This document shows, piece by piece, positions 17,163-26,664 of a stretch of 64,000 nt of DNA. Source of the stretch: Paracoccus sigandri. GTDB lineage: Bacteria; Pseudomonadota; Alphaproteobacteria; Rhodobacterales; Rhodobacteraceae. Numbering within the stretch: position 1 is the stretch's first letter; every line of letters begins with the position of its first letter. Under the pieces are notes generated by a model. That model worked only from the letters and a program-made list of their open reading frames with translations, ran no database searches and was not told the origin of the DNA. The position numbers were made by a program, and so were the translations under genes. The DNA is taken from contig NZ_QNRC01000007.1 of NCBI RefSeq assembly GCF_003709565.1, forward strand, positions 170,600-234,599, in the 5' to 3' direction.

Positions 17163-19000
17163 CCGCTGCGCCCGAACAGCCTTTCGATATCGCTCAGCCG
17201 CAGCTTCACCCATGTCGGGCGGCCGTGATTGCACTGGCCGGATTTCGGCGTGCGCTCCATCTCGCGCAGAAGCGCGTTCATCTCCTCGGCATTCATCCGG
17301 CGGCCCGAGCGGACCGAGCCGTGGCAGGCCATCGAGGACAGCACCGCGTCGATCCGCCCCCGCAGCCGGTCCGAGGCGCCCTGGTCGGCCAGGTCGTCCA
17401 GGATGTCGCGGATCAGCGCCGGCGCGTCCAGCCGGGTCAGCATGGCTGGGGTCTCGCGCAGGGCGACGGCGCCGTGGCCGAAGGGTTCGATCACCAGGCC
17501 CAGCTGGGCCAGTTCGCCGGCGACGGACAGGATGCGCGCGGCATCGGCATCGGACAGCTCCACGATCTCGGGGATCAGCAGGGCCTGGCTGGCGATGCCG
17601 CTGGCCTCGGCCTGGGCCTTCAGCCGTTCATAGACCAGCCGCTCATGCGCGGCGTGCTGGTCGACGATGACCAGCCCGTCCTCGGTCTGGGCGATGATGT
17701 AATTCTCGTGGATCTGGGCGCGGGCGGCGCCGAGCGGGGCGTCCTGCGGCGCCGCCTGCGGCTCGGGCTCGATCCGGGCCGAGGGCGGCTCGTGGAAGCC
17801 CGGCTCCATCTGCGGCATCGGCGCCTGCGCCTCCAGCGCCGCGCGGACCGCCCCGCCCGAGGGGTGCGCGGGGCGGTAATCCATCTGGTAGGTTCGATGC
17901 GCCGGCCCTGTATCGGCGGCGGGCTCGGCGCGGAAGGCCGCCAGCGTCGCGGTCCCGACGGTGGAGGAGGCGCGATGCCCGGCGCCTGCCAGCGCGTGGC
18001 GCAGGGCGCTGACCACCAGCCCGCGAGCGGCGGTGGGATCGCGGAAGCGCACCTCGGCCTTGGCGGGATGGACGTTCACGTCCACCTGCTGGGGGTCGCA
18101 ATTCAGGTAAAGCACCGCCGCCGGATGCCGCCCCGAGGCCAGCACGTCCATATAGCCCGCCCTGAGCGCCCCGGTCAGCAGCTTGTCGCGGACCGGGCGG
18201 CCGTTGACGTAAAGGTGCTGCGCCACCGCCGCGCCCCGCGAATAGGTGGGCAGCGCGGCAAAGCCGGTCAGGGCCAGCCCGTCGCGTTCTGCATCGATGG
18301 GGATCGCATTGTCGGTGAAGTCGCGGCCCATGACCCGCGAAAGCCGGGTCTGGAAGGCGTCGAACAGCTCGCCCTGCTCGGCATCGGCGCGGAAGATCTC
18401 GCGCCCGTCGGCGGTCAGGGTGAAGCCGACCCAGGGTTCGGCCATCGCCAGGCGGCGGGTGATTTCGGCGACGGCCTGGGTCTCGGCGCGGCTGCCGCGC
18501 AGGAATTTCAGCCGGGCGGGGGTGGCGAAGAACAGGTCGCGCAGTTCCACCACCGTGCCGCGATTGGCGGCGGCGGGGCGCAGGGGCTGGATCCGGCCGC
18601 CCGCGACCGAGATCGCCGCGCCCTCGGCCCCTTCCGCGCGCGAGGTGATGGTCAGCCGCCCGACGGCACCCAGCGAGGGCAGCGCCTCGCCCCGGAAGCC
18701 GAAGCTGCGGATCGCCAGCAGGTCGCTGCCGTCGATCTTGCTGGTGGCGTGGCGGGCCATGGCCAGCGGCAGGTCCTCGGGCGCCATGCCGCAGCCATTG
18801 TCGGCGACGCGGATCAGGCCCTTGCCGCCATCCTCGATGGCGATGTCGATCCGGGTCGCGCCGGCATCCAGCGCGTTTTCCACCAGCTCCTTGACGGCCG
18901 AGGCGGGGCGTTCCACCACCTCGCCCGCCGCGATGCGATTGGCGGTGGCTTCGTCCAGTTGCCGGATGACGGGGCGTATCTTGGGGGCGTGCTGGTTCAT
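17159..19000 (-). CDS. mutL: DNA mismatch repair protein MutL
   Basis: A 613-aa MutL. The N-terminal GHKL ATPase shows [32 protein letters not shown] and the [14 protein letters not shown] motif, followed by the [11 protein letters not shown] stretch. A long proline-rich linker (about residues 340-430) leads to the dimerisation domain, which ends HGRPTWVKL. The start at 19000 begins [17 protein letters not shown]; the upstream open frame is not conserved. [15 protein letters not shown] metal-binding endonuclease-like motif lies at the start of the C-terminal domain. Confidence 0.96.
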   Translation of the reverse strand: MNQHAPKIRPVIRQLDEATANRIAAGEVVERPASAVKELVENALDAGATRIDIAIEDGGKGLIRVADNGCGMAPEDLPLAMARHATSKIDGSDLLAIRSFGFRGEALPSLGAVGRLTITSRAEGAEGAAISVAGGRIQPLRPAAANRGTVVELRDLFFATPARLKFLRGSRAETQAVAEITRRLAMAEPWVGFTLTADGREIFRADAEQGELFDAFQTRLSRVMGRDFTDNAIPIDAERDGLALTGFAALPTYSRGAAVAQHLYVNGRPVRDKLLTGALRAGYMDVLASGRHPAAVLYLNCDPQQVDVNVHPAKAEVRFRDPTAARGLVVSALRHALAGAGHRASSTVGTATLAAFRAEPAADTGPAHRTYQMDYRPAHPSGGAVRAALEAQAPMPQMEPGFHEPPSARIEPEPQAAPQDAPLGAARAQIHENYIIAQTEDGLVIVDQHAAHERLVYERLKAQAEASGIASQALLIPEIVELSDADAARILSVAGELAQLGLVIEPFGHGAVALRETPAMLTRLDAPALIRDILDDLADQGASDRLRGRIDAVLSSMACHGSVRSGRRMNAEEMNALLREMERTPKSGQCNHGRPTWVKLRLSDIERLFGRSG

Positions 19001-19078
19001 CCCCCCAGATGTAGCATGAGAGAGCCCCTGCCGCCAGCGATTCGCGACATCGCCGCCGCCCCTTGCGTCCCGCGAGCG

Positions 19079-19136
19079 CCGGGGGACTTCACGTCCCCCG
19101 GACCCCCTGTGAGGTATTTTCAAGGAGTGCGAGGGG
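19079..19136 (+). repeat. Hairpin-core repeat, copy c
   Basis: A perfect 9-bp stem CCGGGGGAC/GTCCCCCGG (19079-19087 and 19093-19101), an ACCCCC spacer and the core GAGGTATTTTCAAGGAGTGC. It lies between mutL and the M16 peptidase gene but is oriented opposite to both. Its 26-bp core 19111-19136 is identical to that of copy d at 25077-25102. Confidence 0.8.
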
Positions 19137-19141
19137 CGGGG

Positions 19142-20515
19142 TCAGTTCAATGCAGGTTCGGGTTCGGGCTGGCGACGCAGGGCCTGGTCGCTGTCGGTCT
19201 GCGCGGGGCCGTCGGTGGATTCGATCCCCTCGGGGCGGCCGACCAGCACGAAGCGCAGCTGGTCGGAACGCAGCAGGCGTTCGGCCACGCGCTGGACATC
19301 CTCGGCGGTCACGGCCTCGACCCGGTCGTTGCGGGTATTGGGATAGTCGATGGGAAAACCCGCCAGCTGCATCCCGGCCAGGATGCCGGCGATCTTGCCG
19401 TTGCCGTCCCAGCGCAGGGGATATTCGCCGGTCAGGTAGGTCTTGGCGTCCTGCAGCTCTTGCTGGCTGACGCCTTCGGCCATGCGGTCCCATTCCTGCC
19501 GGATCAGCTCGACCGCCTGGCCGGTCGTCGCGTTGGAGCCGGCCATGCCGCCCTGCCATGTCTGACCGTAGAGCCCCGAGGCCAGCGCCGTGCCGATCCC
19601 GTAGGTCAGCCCGCGCTTTTCGCGGATCTCGTCCATCAGGCGCGAGCTGAAGCCGCCGCCGCCCAGGATATGGTCGGCCACGAAGGCGGCGAAGTAATCC
19701 GGATCGTCGATATGCAGGCCGGGTCCGGCGAAGCTGACGATGGTCTGCGGGCTGTCCCAGTCGATCACCGTGACGCCGCCGGTCAGCTGAAGCTGCGCAT
19801 CCTGGGGCAGGGGGGCGGTGCCTTCGGCGGGCAGCCCGCCGAGGATGCGGTCCAGAAGCGGGCCCAGCTCCTCGGGGGTGATGTCGCCCGCCGCGCCGAC
19901 CACCACGCGGTCGCGGGCCAGGACGCGGTTCTTGGCGGCGACCAGGTCCTGCCTGCTCAGCGCGGCCACCGATTCGGCGGTGCCGTTGATTGAGGTCGCA
20001 TAGGGGTGGTCGCCCCAGGCCTGGCGGGCCATTTCCTTGGCGGCGATGGCTTGCGGATCGGTGGCCTCGGCGCGGATGATGGCCTGGACCTGCGCCCGCA
20101 CCCGGTCCACCGCATCGCCGTCGAAGCGCGGCTGGGTCAGCGCCTGGCCCAGGAGGTCGGCGGCCTGGTCGCGGTTCTCGGTCAGCGTGCGCAGCGAAAC
20201 CGTCAGCGCGTCGTCGCCCACGTCGAAGGACATGCGCGCGCCCAGGTCCTCGGCCGCCTGGGCGAACTGGGTCGAATCCAGCGGGCCGGCGCCTTCCTCC
20301 AGCGTGGCGGTCATCAGGTTGATCGCGCCGCGCTTGCCGGGCGGATCGAGGCTGGCGCCGCCCCGGAAGTTGAAGCTGATCGCGGCGAAGGGGATCGAGT
20401 CGTCCTGGACCAGCCAGGCCTTGATGCCGCCGGGCGAGGTGACCTCCTGGATGTCGATCGCATGGGCCGGAACGGCGAGGATGGCGAAAAACAGGGCGAT
20501 GGCGGCGCGGATCAT
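19142..20515 (-). CDS. M16-family peptidase homologue, non-catalytic partner
   Basis: A 457-aa exported protein with a signal peptide (ALFFAILAVPAHA) and the two-lobed M16 fold. The zinc-binding HXXEH helix is missing: where it belongs the sequence reads INLMTATLEEGAG. In paired M16 systems such a subunit completes the cavity of an active partner, which is here the gene upstream with an ATGA overlap. Probably a periplasmic heterodimeric protease. Confidence 0.88.
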   Translation of the reverse strand: MIRAAIALFFAILAVPAHAIDIQEVTSPGGIKAWLVQDDSIPFAAISFNFRGGASLDPPGKRGAINLMTATLEEGAGPLDSTQFAQAAEDLGARMSFDVGDDALTVSLRTLTENRDQAADLLGQALTQPRFDGDAVDRVRAQVQAIIRAEATDPQAIAAKEMARQAWGDHPYATSINGTAESVAALSRQDLVAAKNRVLARDRVVVGAAGDITPEELGPLLDRILGGLPAEGTAPLPQDAQLQLTGGVTVIDWDSPQTIVSFAGPGLHIDDPDYFAAFVADHILGGGGFSSRLMDEIREKRGLTYGIGTALASGLYGQTWQGGMAGSNATTGQAVELIRQEWDRMAEGVSQQELQDAKTYLTGEYPLRWDGNGKIAGILAGMQLAGFPIDYPNTRNDRVEAVTAEDVQRVAERLLRSDQLRFVLVGRPEGIESTDGPAQTDSDQALRRQPEPEPALN

Positions 20516-22068
20516 CCTTGCACCTCGGAATTGCTGTCCTGGGGGGCGGGACGCGCGGGCGGGCGGGTCTGCGCCGCGCTGTCGGCCGCCGCCGGATCGG
20601 TGGGCGGATCGGTGGGCGGATCGGCCGATGCGGCGGGGGTGGCGGGCGGCGCAGACCCGCCGGCGGGATCGGCGGGGAACAGCCAGCCGGTCACATGGGC
20701 CGGATCGGCCAGCAGATCGCGGGCGACCTGGCTCACGTCCTCGACCGTGACCGCGGCCAGGATTTCGGGCCAGTCGTTCACGTCCTGGACCGTCAGCCCG
20801 GTGGCAAGGCCCTGGCCATAGTCATAGGCGCGGCCATGCGCGGAATCGAGGGCATAGATGCGGGCGGCGCGGATGCGGGTCTTGACGCGCTCCAGGTCGG
20901 CGGGGTCGGGGCCGGCCTCGGCAAAGCGGGCCAGCACGGCGTCCAGCTCGGCCTCGGCCGCTTCGGGCTCCAGCCCGTCCGCCGGCACCAGCGAGATGCG
21001 GAAGCTGGTCGGATCGACCGACAGCCCGTCATAGCCCGCATTGACCCACAGTGCCTTGCCGGTCAGCGCCAGCTCGCGCCCCAGCACCGAGGTCTGCATC
21101 GAGCCGCCCAGCAGTTCCGCCAGAACGGTCAGCGCGGCGGCGGGCTTCTGGTCGCCGGGATTGCGCTCGGGCACGGTCCAGCTGCGGGTCATCGAGGGCT
21201 GGGCGACGCGGGGGTCCGACATCTCCATCCGCCGCGCGCTGCGTTTCTGCGGCTCCTGCGGGCGGATCCGGGGCGCGGCCTCGCCCTTGGCGGGGATCGG
21301 GCCGTAATACTGCTCGGCCAGTTCGCGGGCGCATTCCGGGGTCACGTCGCCGGCCAGGATCAGCACGGCTTCGTGCGGCGAATAATGCGCGTCATACCAG
21401 GCGATCGCGTCCTCGCGGGTCAGCCCCTCCATCTCGGCGCGCCAACCGATCACCGGGCGGCCATAGGGGTGGTTGTAGAACTGCACCGCGTTGCGTTCCT
21501 CGGCGAACAGCGCGGCGGGATTGCTGTCCACCCGCTGCGCGCGTTCCTCCAGCACCACCTGCCGCTCGGCCTGCCAGTCATCCTCGCCGATCTTCAGATT
21601 GGCCATCCGGTCGGCCTCCATCTCCATGATCAGCGGCAGCCGGTCGGACGCGATGCGCTGGAAATAGGTGGTGAAGTCGTAGGAGGTGAAGGCGTTGTCC
21701 ATGCCGCCATTGGCGATCACGGTCTTCGACAGCTCGCCCGGTTCCAGCTTGTCGGTGCCCTTGAACATCAGGTGTTCCAGGTAATGGGCGATGCCGGACT
21801 TGCCGGGCTGTTCGTCGGCCGATCCGATCCGGTACCACAGCATCTGCACCACGACCGGGGCGCGGTGGTCCTGGATCACGACGGTTTCAAGCCCGTTGGG
21901 AAGGGTGAAATGGCTGACGCCCTCGGGCATGTCGGCCGCGGCGGGCGTTTCGACAGAAGCGGGCGTTTCGACGGGTGCGGGCGGCTCGGCAAAGGCAGGC
22001 AGGGCGGCCAGCGCCAGCGCGGCGAATGTCAGGCTCCGGGGCGCGGCCGGGCGGCGGATCGGGGGCAT
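20512..22068 (-). CDS. M16-family zinc metallopeptidase, catalytic subunit
   Basis: A 518-aa exported peptidase of the pitrilysin/processing-peptidase family. The catalytic HYLEH motif lies at residues 95-99 within SGIAHYLEHLMFKGT, and the distal Glu is in the ERQVVLEERAQRVDSNP region. Signal peptide about residues 1-27. Short in-frame tandem repeats occur at both ends: PVETPASVETPA near the N-terminus and DPPTDPPTDP near the C-terminus. It is followed with an ATGA overlap by the non-catalytic partner. Confidence 0.92.
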   Translation of the reverse strand: MPPIRRPAAPRSLTFAALALAALPAFAEPPAPVETPASVETPAAADMPEGVSHFTLPNGLETVVIQDHRAPVVVQMLWYRIGSADEQPGKSGIAHYLEHLMFKGTDKLEPGELSKTVIANGGMDNAFTSYDFTTYFQRIASDRLPLIMEMEADRMANLKIGEDDWQAERQVVLEERAQRVDSNPAALFAEERNAVQFYNHPYGRPVIGWRAEMEGLTREDAIAWYDAHYSPHEAVLILAGDVTPECARELAEQYYGPIPAKGEAAPRIRPQEPQKRSARRMEMSDPRVAQPSMTRSWTVPERNPGDQKPAAALTVLAELLGGSMQTSVLGRELALTGKALWVNAGYDGLSVDPTSFRISLVPADGLEPEAAEAELDAVLARFAEAGPDPADLERVKTRIRAARIYALDSAHGRAYDYGQGLATGLTVQDVNDWPEILAAVTVEDVSQVARDLLADPAHVTGWLFPADPAGGSAPPATPAASADPPTDPPTDPAAADSAAQTRPPARPAPQDSNSEVQG

Positions 22069-22186
22069 TGCGGCAAGCTCCTCTGTCTCGGCCGGAAATC
22101 TGGCGCGCGCGAAGGCCGGGCGCAACCCACTCTCGCGTGAGCGCGGCGCGATGCCGCGTTTGAACAGGCTTGCGGGGTGGGGCGGA

Positions 22187-22705
22187 TCACTCTGCCGGCG
22201 GCGGCGCGCTGGGTGTCTGCGCGCCGGCGCGCTGCCAGCGTTCCTGTTCGGCCTGCGCGTCCATCCGCATCGGCGCATAGGTGCGCATGTAGACATTGGT
22301 GCCGAACAGCCGTTCCAGCGGCCGCCGGCCGTTCCTGGCGCGGCGTTCCGCATCGGTCTGCGCCAGTTCGGTGCGGATCGCCGGGTCGCTGCCGCGCCGC
22401 GCGGCATGGGCGACCAGCGCCTGGTCCGAGGCGGCGATGCCCTGGTCGGCCAGCTGCGCCGGATTGCCGCCCAGCACGCCGACCGCATCGGCGATGGGCG
22501 TCGGGTCGGTGATGTTGGCGCCGCCCGGCGTCGGAGCGGGCAGCACCGCCAGGTCGGGCGGCATGGACAGCGGCCGCGTCGGCAGGATCGCGAATTCGTC
22601 CGGCCCGTCGCTGGTCGAGCGCAGGTTCATCAGCCCCCGATCGTCTCCGCAGGCGGAAAGCGCGGTCGTGGCCGCCAGTCCGATCATCAGCGCGAAAGCC
22701 CGCAT
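22187..22705 (-). CDS. DUF3035 lipoprotein
   Basis: A 172-aa predicted lipoprotein. The lipobox LSAC (Cys19) ends a short signal peptide, followed by DGPDEFAILPTRPLSMPPDLAVLPAPTPGGANITDP, which matches the DUF3035 family. The rest is charged and proline-rich. It is likely anchored to the outer membrane; related alphaproteobacterial lipoproteins have been linked to BAM-complex assembly, but I cannot show that here. It sits between lspA, which would process it, and the M16 pair. Confidence 0.8.
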   Translation of the reverse strand: MRAFALMIGLAATTALSACGDDRGLMNLRSTSDGPDEFAILPTRPLSMPPDLAVLPAPTPGGANITDPTPIADAVGVLGGNPAQLADQGIAASDQALVAHAARRGSDPAIRTELAQTDAERRARNGRRPLERLFGTNVYMRTYAPMRMDAQAEQERWQRAGAQTPSAPPPAE

Positions 22706-22737
22706 CCTCTGCCCCTTCAGCTTGTCGTTGACCCTGC

Positions 22738-23400
22738 TTAGCGCGATTTGCCGGCCTCGTCACGGGTCTTGTCGGTCCCGGTCCTGCGCGACCCGCGCCC
22801 GGATTTCGGCGCGTCAGGCCGTTTCTGCGGGATCAGGATCAGCCCGACGGCGCCTGCAAAGATCGAGATGTCGGCCACGTTGAAGCTGTAGGGGTTCTGC
22901 CAGCCCGGCAGCGACATGTTCAGGAAATCCGCCACCGCCCCGTACCACAGCCGGTCGATCACATTGCCGATGGCGCCGCCGATCAGCAGCCCGGCGGCGA
23001 TCCGCGCCACCAGCCCCTGCGCGCTGCGCCAGACCCAGTACCAGACCCACAGGCAGATCGCCGCCGCCACCGCGATCAGCACCCAGCGCATGATGTCCTG
23101 GTCCGAGGCGAACAGCCCGAAATTCACCCCCTGGTTCCAGGCCATGCGCAGGTTCAGCCAGGGCGGCAGCACGTCGATCTCGCGCAGGCGGTCCAGCCGC
23201 AGCACATGCACGACCCAGTATTTCAGCGCCTGGTCCGCGATCACGATCAAGAGGGCCAACCAGAAGGTCAGCCGCATGTCGGCCCGTTCGGGGGGCCTGG
23301 GCTTGCGCGGCGCGCGCGGACGCTTCGGCTTCGGCGCCGGATCGCGGGCCGGTTCGGGGGCGGGCTTCTGGCCGCCGTCGAAGGGCAGTTCGCTCTGCAT
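22738..23400 (-). CDS. lspA: Lipoprotein signal peptidase
   Basis: A signal peptidase II of up to 220 aa with four transmembrane helices. Catalytic aspartates lie in [17 protein letters not shown] and in FNVADISIF, and the conserved Asn-containing [10 protein letters not shown] is present. The start at 23400 overlaps the purH stop (TGATG) and adds a proline/lysine-rich 41-residue tail ([17 protein letters not shown]). An ATG at 23277 would give the usual length of 179 aa; neither has a clear ribosome site. Confidence 0.93.
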   Translation of the reverse strand: MQSELPFDGGQKPAPEPARDPAPKPKRPRAPRKPRPPERADMRLTFWLALLIVIADQALKYWVVHVLRLDRLREIDVLPPWLNLRMAWNQGVNFGLFASDQDIMRWVLIAVAAAICLWVWYWVWRSAQGLVARIAAGLLIGGAIGNVIDRLWYGAVADFLNMSLPGWQNPYSFNVADISIFAGAVGLILIPQKRPDAPKSGRGSRRTGTDKTRDEAGKSR

Positions 23401-24989
23401 CAGTGCCGGAAATGCCGCTGGCCGGTAAAGACCATCGCCAGGCCCAGGCGGTCGGCCGCCGCGATCACCTCGTCGTCGCGCATCGAGCCGCCGGGCTGGA
23501 TCACCGCCTTCGCCCCGGCCTCGGCCAGCGCCTCGATGCCGTCGGCGAAGGGGAAGAACGCGTCGGATGCCACCGCCGCGCCGATGGTCAGGGGCTGGGG
23601 CAGGCCAAGCGCCTCGGCCATGTCCTCGGACTTGCGCCGGCCGATCCGGGTGCTGTCCACGCGGCTCATCTGGCCCGCGCCGATGCCCACCGTGGCCAGG
23701 TCCCTGGCATAGACGATGGCGTTCGACTTCACATGTTTGGCGACGGTCCAGGCGAACAGCATGTCGGCCAGTTCCGCCTCCGAGGGCTGGCGCGCCGTCA
23801 CGATCTTCAGGTCGGCCCGCGCGACATGGCCGTTGTCGCGGCCCTGCGCCAGAAAGCCGCCCGCGACCTGGCGGAAGGTCAGCCCGCCCGCCGCCGGATC
23901 CGGCAGCCCGCCGGTGGTCAGCAGGCGCAGGTTCTTCTTGGCGGCGAAGATGCGCTTCGCATCCTCGTCGGCATCGGGCGCGATCACCACCTCGGTGAAG
24001 ATCTTTACGATCTCCTCGGCCGTCGCGCCGTCAAGGGGCTGGTTCAGCGCCACGATCCCCCCGAAGGCCGAGGTCCGGTCGCAGTCGAAGGCGCGGCGAT
24101 AGGCCTCGATGGCGGTTTCGCCGCGGGCCACGCCGCAGGGATTGGCGTGCTTGATGATCGCGCAGGCCGGGCCGTTCGCCGGGTCGAATTCCGCCACCAG
24201 CTCGAAGGCGGCGTCGGTGTCGTTGATGTTGTTGTAGGACAGCTCCTTGCCCTGCCACTGCCGCGCGGTGGCGACGCCGGGACGGGTCTCGCCGGTGACA
24301 TAGAAGGCGGCCTGCTGATGCGGGTTCTCGCCATAGCGCAGCCCCTGGGCCAGCGTGCCGGCGAAGGCCCGCCGACGCGGCGTTTCCTCGCCGATCGCCC
24401 CGGCCATCCAGCTGCTGACGGCGGCGTCATAGGCGGCGGTCCGCGCATAGGCGACCTGGGCCAGCCGCCGGCGGAATGCCAGCGTGGTGCGGTCGTCGTT
24501 CGCGTCCAGCTCGGCCAGCAGGGCGTCGTAATCCTCGACATCGACGATGACGCTGACGAAACCGTGGTTCTTGGCCGCCGCCCGGATCATCGCCGGCCCG
24601 CCGATATCGATGTTCTCGATGCAGGTGTCGTAATCGGCGCCCTTCGCCACCGTCTCCTCGAACGGGTAGAGGTTCACCACCAGCAGGTCGATCGGCCCGA
24701 TGCCATGGGCCTCCATCGCCGCCAGGTGCTCCTGGTTGTCGCGCAGCGCCAGCAGCCCGCCATGCACCTTCGGATGCAGGGTCTTGACCCGACCGTCCAT
24801 CATTTCCGGGAAGCCGGTCACATCGGCCACGTCCACCACCGTCAGCCCGGCCTCGCGCAGCGCCCCGGCGCTGCCGCCGGTCGACAGGATCTCGACTCCG
24901 CGCGCCGACAGCCTGCGGGCGAAGTCGATCAGCCCGGTCTTGTCCGAGACCGAGATCAGCGCGCGTTTGATGGGGATCGGATGGGTCAT
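23400..24989 (-). CDS. purH: Bifunctional AICAR transformylase / IMP cyclohydrolase
   Basis: A 529-aa PurH catalysing the last two steps of IMP synthesis. The N-terminal IMP cyclohydrolase (MGS-like) domain shows [15 protein letters not shown] and [13 protein letters not shown]. The AICAR transformylase domain contains [25 protein letters not shown], and a C-terminal [14 protein letters not shown]. It ends [11 protein letters not shown], as PurH normally does. It heads the purH-lspA-DUF3035-M16-M16 run. Confidence 0.97.
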   Translation of the reverse strand: MTHPIPIKRALISVSDKTGLIDFARRLSARGVEILSTGGSAGALREAGLTVVDVADVTGFPEMMDGRVKTLHPKVHGGLLALRDNQEHLAAMEAHGIGPIDLLVVNLYPFEETVAKGADYDTCIENIDIGGPAMIRAAAKNHGFVSVIVDVEDYDALLAELDANDDRTTLAFRRRLAQVAYARTAAYDAAVSSWMAGAIGEETPRRRAFAGTLAQGLRYGENPHQQAAFYVTGETRPGVATARQWQGKELSYNNINDTDAAFELVAEFDPANGPACAIIKHANPCGVARGETAIEAYRRAFDCDRTSAFGGIVALNQPLDGATAEEIVKIFTEVVIAPDADEDAKRIFAAKKNLRLLTTGGLPDPAAGGLTFRQVAGGFLAQGRDNGHVARADLKIVTARQPSEAELADMLFAWTVAKHVKSNAIVYARDLATVGIGAGQMSRVDSTRIGRRKSEDMAEALGLPQPLTIGAAVASDAFFPFADGIEALAEAGAKAVIQPGGSMRDDEVIAAADRLGLAMVFTGQRHFRH

Positions 24990-25076
24990 GTCGGGCCTCC
25001 GGGCTGGTTTGGCGCTGAACTAGCGCCTCGGCGCCCGAAGGTCCAGCACCCCGCAACTCACGAACGCATGGGCCAT

Positions 25077-25130
25077 CCCCTCGCACTCCTTGAAAATACC
25101 TCGGGGGGTCCGGGGGGCAGCGCCCCCCGG
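25077..25130 (-). repeat. Hairpin-core repeat, copy d (purH-rsmB gap)
   Basis: Reading on the minus strand, a perfect 9-bp stem (25130-25122 with 25118-25110, loop of 3), a C-rich spacer and the core GAGGTATTTTCAAGGAGTGC. It is oriented with transcription between rsmB and purH, so it could act as a terminator or processing site after rsmB. Confidence 0.8.
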
Positions 25131-25153
25131 CGTCGCGGGACGCAAAACTCCCC

Positions 25154-26413
25154 TCACCCCGCCTTCCGCAGCCGCGCGATGAAGAAGCCGTCCATCCCGC
25201 CCAGCTCCGGCCAATGATCGGGCCGCAGCCGCAGCCCCCCCTCGGGCGTGACCCATTCCGGCTCGATGCCGGGCAGGGCGGGCGGCTCGATGCGCAGGTC
25301 CGGATGGCGGGCCAGCGCGGCGGCGATCTGCGCCTCGCCCTCCTCGGGCAGAAGCGAGCAGGTGGCATAGACCATCCGCCCGCCCGAGGGCAGCATCCCG
25401 ACCGCGCGGTCGATCAGCCGCGCCTGCAGCTCGGCCAGCCCGGCGATGCCGCTGCCGTCGCGCAGGAAGGGCAGGTCGGGATGGCGGCGGATGGTGCCGG
25501 TGGCCGAACAGGGCGCGTCCAGCAGCACCGCGTCCAGCGCGCCCTCGGGCTGCCAGTCCAGCGCATCGGCGGCGACCAGCCGCGCCGACAGGTTGCAGCG
25601 GGCAAGGTTCTCGGCCACGCGCGCCAGCCGCGCCTTGCTGATGTCGACCGCCGTGACCTCGGCCCCGGCCGCGGCCAGCTGCAGCGTCTTGCCGCCCGGC
25701 GCGGCGCAGAGATCGGCGATCCGCTCGCCCGGTTGCGGCTCCAGCAGCCGCACGGCCAGCGCGGCGGCGGCGTCCTGCACCCACCAGGCGCCCTCGGCAT
25801 ATCCCGGCAGGGCCGAGACCTGCACGCCCCCGTCCAGCCGCAGCGAGCCGGTCGGCAGGGGCCGCGCGCCCTCGATCTCGACCGCCGCGCCGGGCTTCAA
25901 CGTCAGGTCCAGCGGCGCGCCCGCCTGATGGGCGGCCTCGATGGCCAGCGTGGCGGCTTCGCCCCAGGTGGCGGCGACGGGCGCGCGCAGCCAGTCGGGC
26001 AGGCGCTGGGGCGGCAATGCGTCCCAGTCCTCGACGCGGGCCACCTTGCGCAGCACGGCATTGACCATGCCCGCCGCCGCCTGGCCCTTCCGGCCAAGGC
26101 CCCGCGTCAGGTTCACCGCCGCATCGACCACGCCATGGGGCGCGCCGCCCAGCTCAAGCATCTCGACCGTGGCCAGCTGCAGCAGGTCCTGGACCTGCGG
26201 CGCGGTGCGGCGCGACAGGAAGCGGGCCAGCACGGCGTCGGCGCGGGCGCGGTGGCGCAGGGTCTCGGCCGCCAGCCTGGCGGCGCGGGCCTGGTCGGCG
26301 GGCGCCAGCCGGCGCAGCGCGGCGGCCTGGTCGGACAGGCTCTGCCCGTCGCGCAGGCCGGAAATCAACCGCAGCGCGGCGCGGCGGGCGTCATCGCCGG
26401 GGGGCTTTGCCAA
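25154..26413 (-). CDS. rsmB: 16S rRNA m5C methyltransferase RsmB-type
   Basis: A 419-aa RsmB/NOL1 family enzyme that methylates C967 of 16S rRNA. An N-terminal NusB-like RNA-binding domain (about residues 1-140) precedes the SAM-dependent domain with DLCAAPGGKTLQLA, the catalytic DAPCSATGTIRRHPD and the second active Cys in VYATCSLLPEE. It is divergent from the SDHAF4-like gene. Confidence 0.93.
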   Translation of the reverse strand: MAKPPGDDARRAALRLISGLRDGQSLSDQAAALRRLAPADQARAARLAAETLRHRARADAVLARFLSRRTAPQVQDLLQLATVEMLELGGAPHGVVDAAVNLTRGLGRKGQAAAGMVNAVLRKVARVEDWDALPPQRLPDWLRAPVAATWGEAATLAIEAAHQAGAPLDLTLKPGAAVEIEGARPLPTGSLRLDGGVQVSALPGYAEGAWWVQDAAAALAVRLLEPQPGERIADLCAAPGGKTLQLAAAGAEVTAVDISKARLARVAENLARCNLSARLVAADALDWQPEGALDAVLLDAPCSATGTIRRHPDLPFLRDGSGIAGLAELQARLIDRAVGMLPSGGRMVYATCSLLPEEGEAQIAAALARHPDLRIEPPALPGIEPEWVTPEGGLRLRPDHWPELGGMDGFFIARLRKAG

Positions 26414-26485
26414 AATGCTTTCCTTTGCCTAAAGCTTTGGGTCACAGTTGCCCAAGACCCTTATGCCGTATTCAGGAATCTTTCC

Positions 26486-26662
26486 ATGACCGATCGCGCC
26501 GATCTGCCGCCCGCCGCCCAACGCGCCCTGGCCGAGGCCGAGGAACGTCGCAAGGCCGCCGCCAAGGCCCAGCCGCTGCCGAAGGAATATGGCGGCCGCG
26601 ACGGCCCCGAACCCGTCCGCTATGGCGATTACGAAAAGAACGGCATCGCGGTGGATTTCTGA
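26486..26662 (+). CDS. DUF1674 / SDHAF4-like small protein
   Basis: A 58-aa protein with the DUF1674 C-terminus PLPKEYGGRDGPEPVRYGDYEKNGIAVDF (read as consecutive short motifs). The mitochondrial relative SDHAF4 helps assemble flavinylated succinate dehydrogenase, so a similar role is possible. ATG 26486 is chosen from family length. The amidase gene starts 2 bp after its stop. Confidence 0.86.
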   Translation: MTDRADLPPAAQRALAEAEERRKAAAKAQPLPKEYGGRDGPEPVRYGDYEKNGIAVDF

Positions 26663-26664
26663 AC

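Noticed and set aside
17225..19993. 922-codon plus-strand open frame
   Set aside because: Antisense to mutL and the M16 gene.
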